Assembly: GCA_007134625.1 (NCBI GenBank)
Contig: SLKL01000333.1
Span: 1 to 5,301, forward strand
Direction: 5' to 3'
Length of the DNA: 5,301 nt
From: Saprospiraceae bacterium
Lineage (GTDB): Bacteria; Bacteroidota; Bacteroidia; Chitinophagales; Saprospiraceae
Shown: in pieces, positions 4,106 through 5,301 of the stretch
Layout: each line of letters opens with the position of its first letter
Position numbering within the stretch: the stretch's first letter is position 1
Notes under the pieces: model-generated
Told to the model about the DNA's origin: nothing
What the model saw: only the letters and a program-made list of their open reading frames with translations
Database searches by the model: none
Program-made: the position numbers and the translations under genes

Positions 4106-5301
4106 TTAATTCTGTACCACCCCATCAATACTTTCAATCAATCGACCATTTTGTAAAACCTGAATCATAGTTCGGCAAGTCTCCTTATCCATAGTCATGG
4201 CAAAAGAAAATTCATCCCCATTTTGCTGTTGCTGAAATGAAATAACATAACTGGCAGGGAATGTCCTGGGCATATTCCGGAGAATTTCTTCTTTGTAAGG
4301 ACTGTTTATCTCCATATGAACTAATTCATTATCACGCTCCGGTAACTCACTAATCGTTAGATTTGCCTGGCGATAACTTTCGCCTGCTGACGAGGCCTCC
4401 ATTTCGCTTTCAGTCAATCCAAAAACCTGATCTGAACCGAGGTTGCAGAAAATAGCTTCAATATTATAGGGAAAATTAAAAGACCTGGATCTTTCCCATG
4501 GGTTGTTAGGATGGACGATTAAGCTGTTACCACTAATCACTACACTGCGATCACCTGCGTCAAAAACGATTCTGCCATTATTCATGCTCCTGATTTCAGT
4601 ACAGCAGTCATTGGTTTCAACAACTTCAATTTCTCTTCTCATTTCCATTGGAGGACAAGGGACACCACCGCAAGATGCTGTGACTGTTGTCTCAAATATA
4701 AAAGTTTTGGGTTCTCCATCTGTACCCAATGTCGTCGGTCCGCTTTTCCAAACTCTACTCCTTGTAGCTCTATATGGCTCATCTATTGTTCTTCGGTGAA
4801 CATATTCAATGGATGAGGGGCAGTGATCGGGACAACTAACAGTCACTTCAGGCGGATGAAACTCTATATACGGTGTAAGTGAAGTAACTGTGCTCCCCTC
4901 TATTTTGGTTCGATCGACATTCGATCCGATATCATCCATAGCATAAGCAATACCTTCACTAACCACATTCACCTCCTCGCAAACACAAGGTGGGTCAGCA
5001 GGTTCAAACACCTCTGATGTTCCATTTACAAGACGAGACTCCCCTTTTGACTGAGGCACATGAGCTGCTTCATGACCTGCGTCATGAGGTTCGGAACCAT
5101 CCTTAAAAGATATATCTTCTCCTCTTGTATATGCCTCTGCACCTATTGAATCTGCAGCAGCCTCGGCAGCAGTGTCTGTATGTGGCTTTACTTCTGCGGG
5201 ATCCCTACCAAAAGCATCCCTGATCTGATCCGAATGAGGAGTAAATTGCTTAACTACTTTAGCCTGTTCTCCTACAAACACAAAAGCATCCCACATACTC
5301 C
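4106..5301 (-). CDS. DUF4157 (eCIS_core) putative zinc-protease-like protein with Cys-rich tail, N-terminus uncertain
   Basis: Counting from the first visible ATG (5296), 396 residues can be read. Residues about 18-85 are a divergent DUF4157 domain: PHSDQIRDAFG, then GRDPAEVKPHTD, AAEAAADSIGAEAYTRGEDISF, and HDAGHEAAHVPQ with the zincin motif HEAAH at 75-79. The usual continuation HVVQQ is HVPQS here. E114 (SEGIAYAM) may be the third zinc ligand, in the place of the family's later Glu-x-x-Ala motif. Residues 100-396 are unrecognised, beta-rich by eye, and hold ten cysteines: 104/106, 155/159, 209/214, 231/232, 284 and 374. The first eight come in close pairs, which suggests disulfides or metal binding. 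Pfam renamed this domain eCIS_core because it often accompanies extracellular contractile injection systems, but no injection-system gene is visible. The frame stays open to 5301, and relatives usually carry more residues before this domain, so the true start may lie outside. The stop is TAA at 4106-4108. Confidence 0.7.
   Translation of the reverse strand, partial: SMWDAFVFVGEQAKVVKQFTPHSDQIRDAFGRDPAEVKPHTDTAAEAAADSIGAEAYTRGEDISFKDGSEPHDAGHEAAHVPQSKGESRLVNGTSEVFEPADPPCVCEEVNVVSEGIAYAMDDIGSNVDRTKIEGSTVTSLTPYIEFHPPEVTVSCPDHCPSSIEYVHRRTIDEPYRATRSRVWKSGPTTLGTDGEPKTFIFETTVTASCGGVPCPPMEMRREIEVVETNDCCTEIRSMNNGRIVFDAGDRSVVISGNSLIVHPNNPWERSRSFNFPYNIEAIFCNLGSDQVFGLTESEMEASSAGESYRQANLTISELPERDNELVHMEINSPYKEEILRNMPRTFPASYVISFQQQQNGDEFSFAMTMDKETCRTMIQVLQNGRLIESIDGVVQN

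Noticed and set aside
4503..4799. Plus-strand open frame of 98 codons inside the DUF4157 gene
   Set aside because: Antisense to a gene with clear domain matches. Its hydrophobic translation is a typical by-product of the opposite frame.

Overview
The window looks like a chromosomal segment of a Bacteroidota bacterium, probably of the Cytophagales type. The DNA is A+T-rich, start codons lack clear Shine-Dalgarno sequences, and the shikimate dehydrogenase, stand-alone proline dehydrogenase and short DUF721/DciA-like protein all have forms familiar from that phylum. The lineage is inferred from protein style only.

The left third is housekeeping. The C-terminal half of shikimate dehydrogenase (aroE) enters from the left edge. 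A complete proline dehydrogenase follows on the same strand, and a small DUF721/DciA-family gene (DnaB-helicase-loader family) meets it head-on. Next on the minus strand is a small two-helix membrane protein with a possible PH-like tail.

The middle is regulatory and repeat-rich. A minus-strand gene (2828-3808) encodes a winged-helix DNA-binding domain, a middle domain of unknown function and a ComF-like phosphoribosyltransferase domain, an arrangement that recalls the purine repressor PurR. A perfect 13-bp inverted repeat lies just upstream of its start codon and overlaps a weak Bacteroidota-type promoter, which suggests autoregulation. Its downstream side has a good rho-independent terminator that abuts an ACATAG-unit palindromic repeat.

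Between this regulator and the last gene sits the clearest unlisted structure of the window: a 199-bp MITE-like element (3892-4090). It has perfect 11-bp terminal inverted repeats beginning GTAA and an exact 8-bp target duplication, both matching IS66-family habits. Inside it are a two-unit 28-bp repeat and nested hairpins. A third copy of the repeat's hairpin core lies inverted on the other side of the regulator gene.

The right quarter (minus strand) holds a protein with a divergent DUF4157/eCIS_core domain that keeps the HExxH zinc-protease motif, followed by a cysteine-rich tail of unknown function. Its reading frame is still open at the right edge, so its N-terminus may lie outside. No contractile-injection structural gene is visible, so any link to an injection system is untested here.
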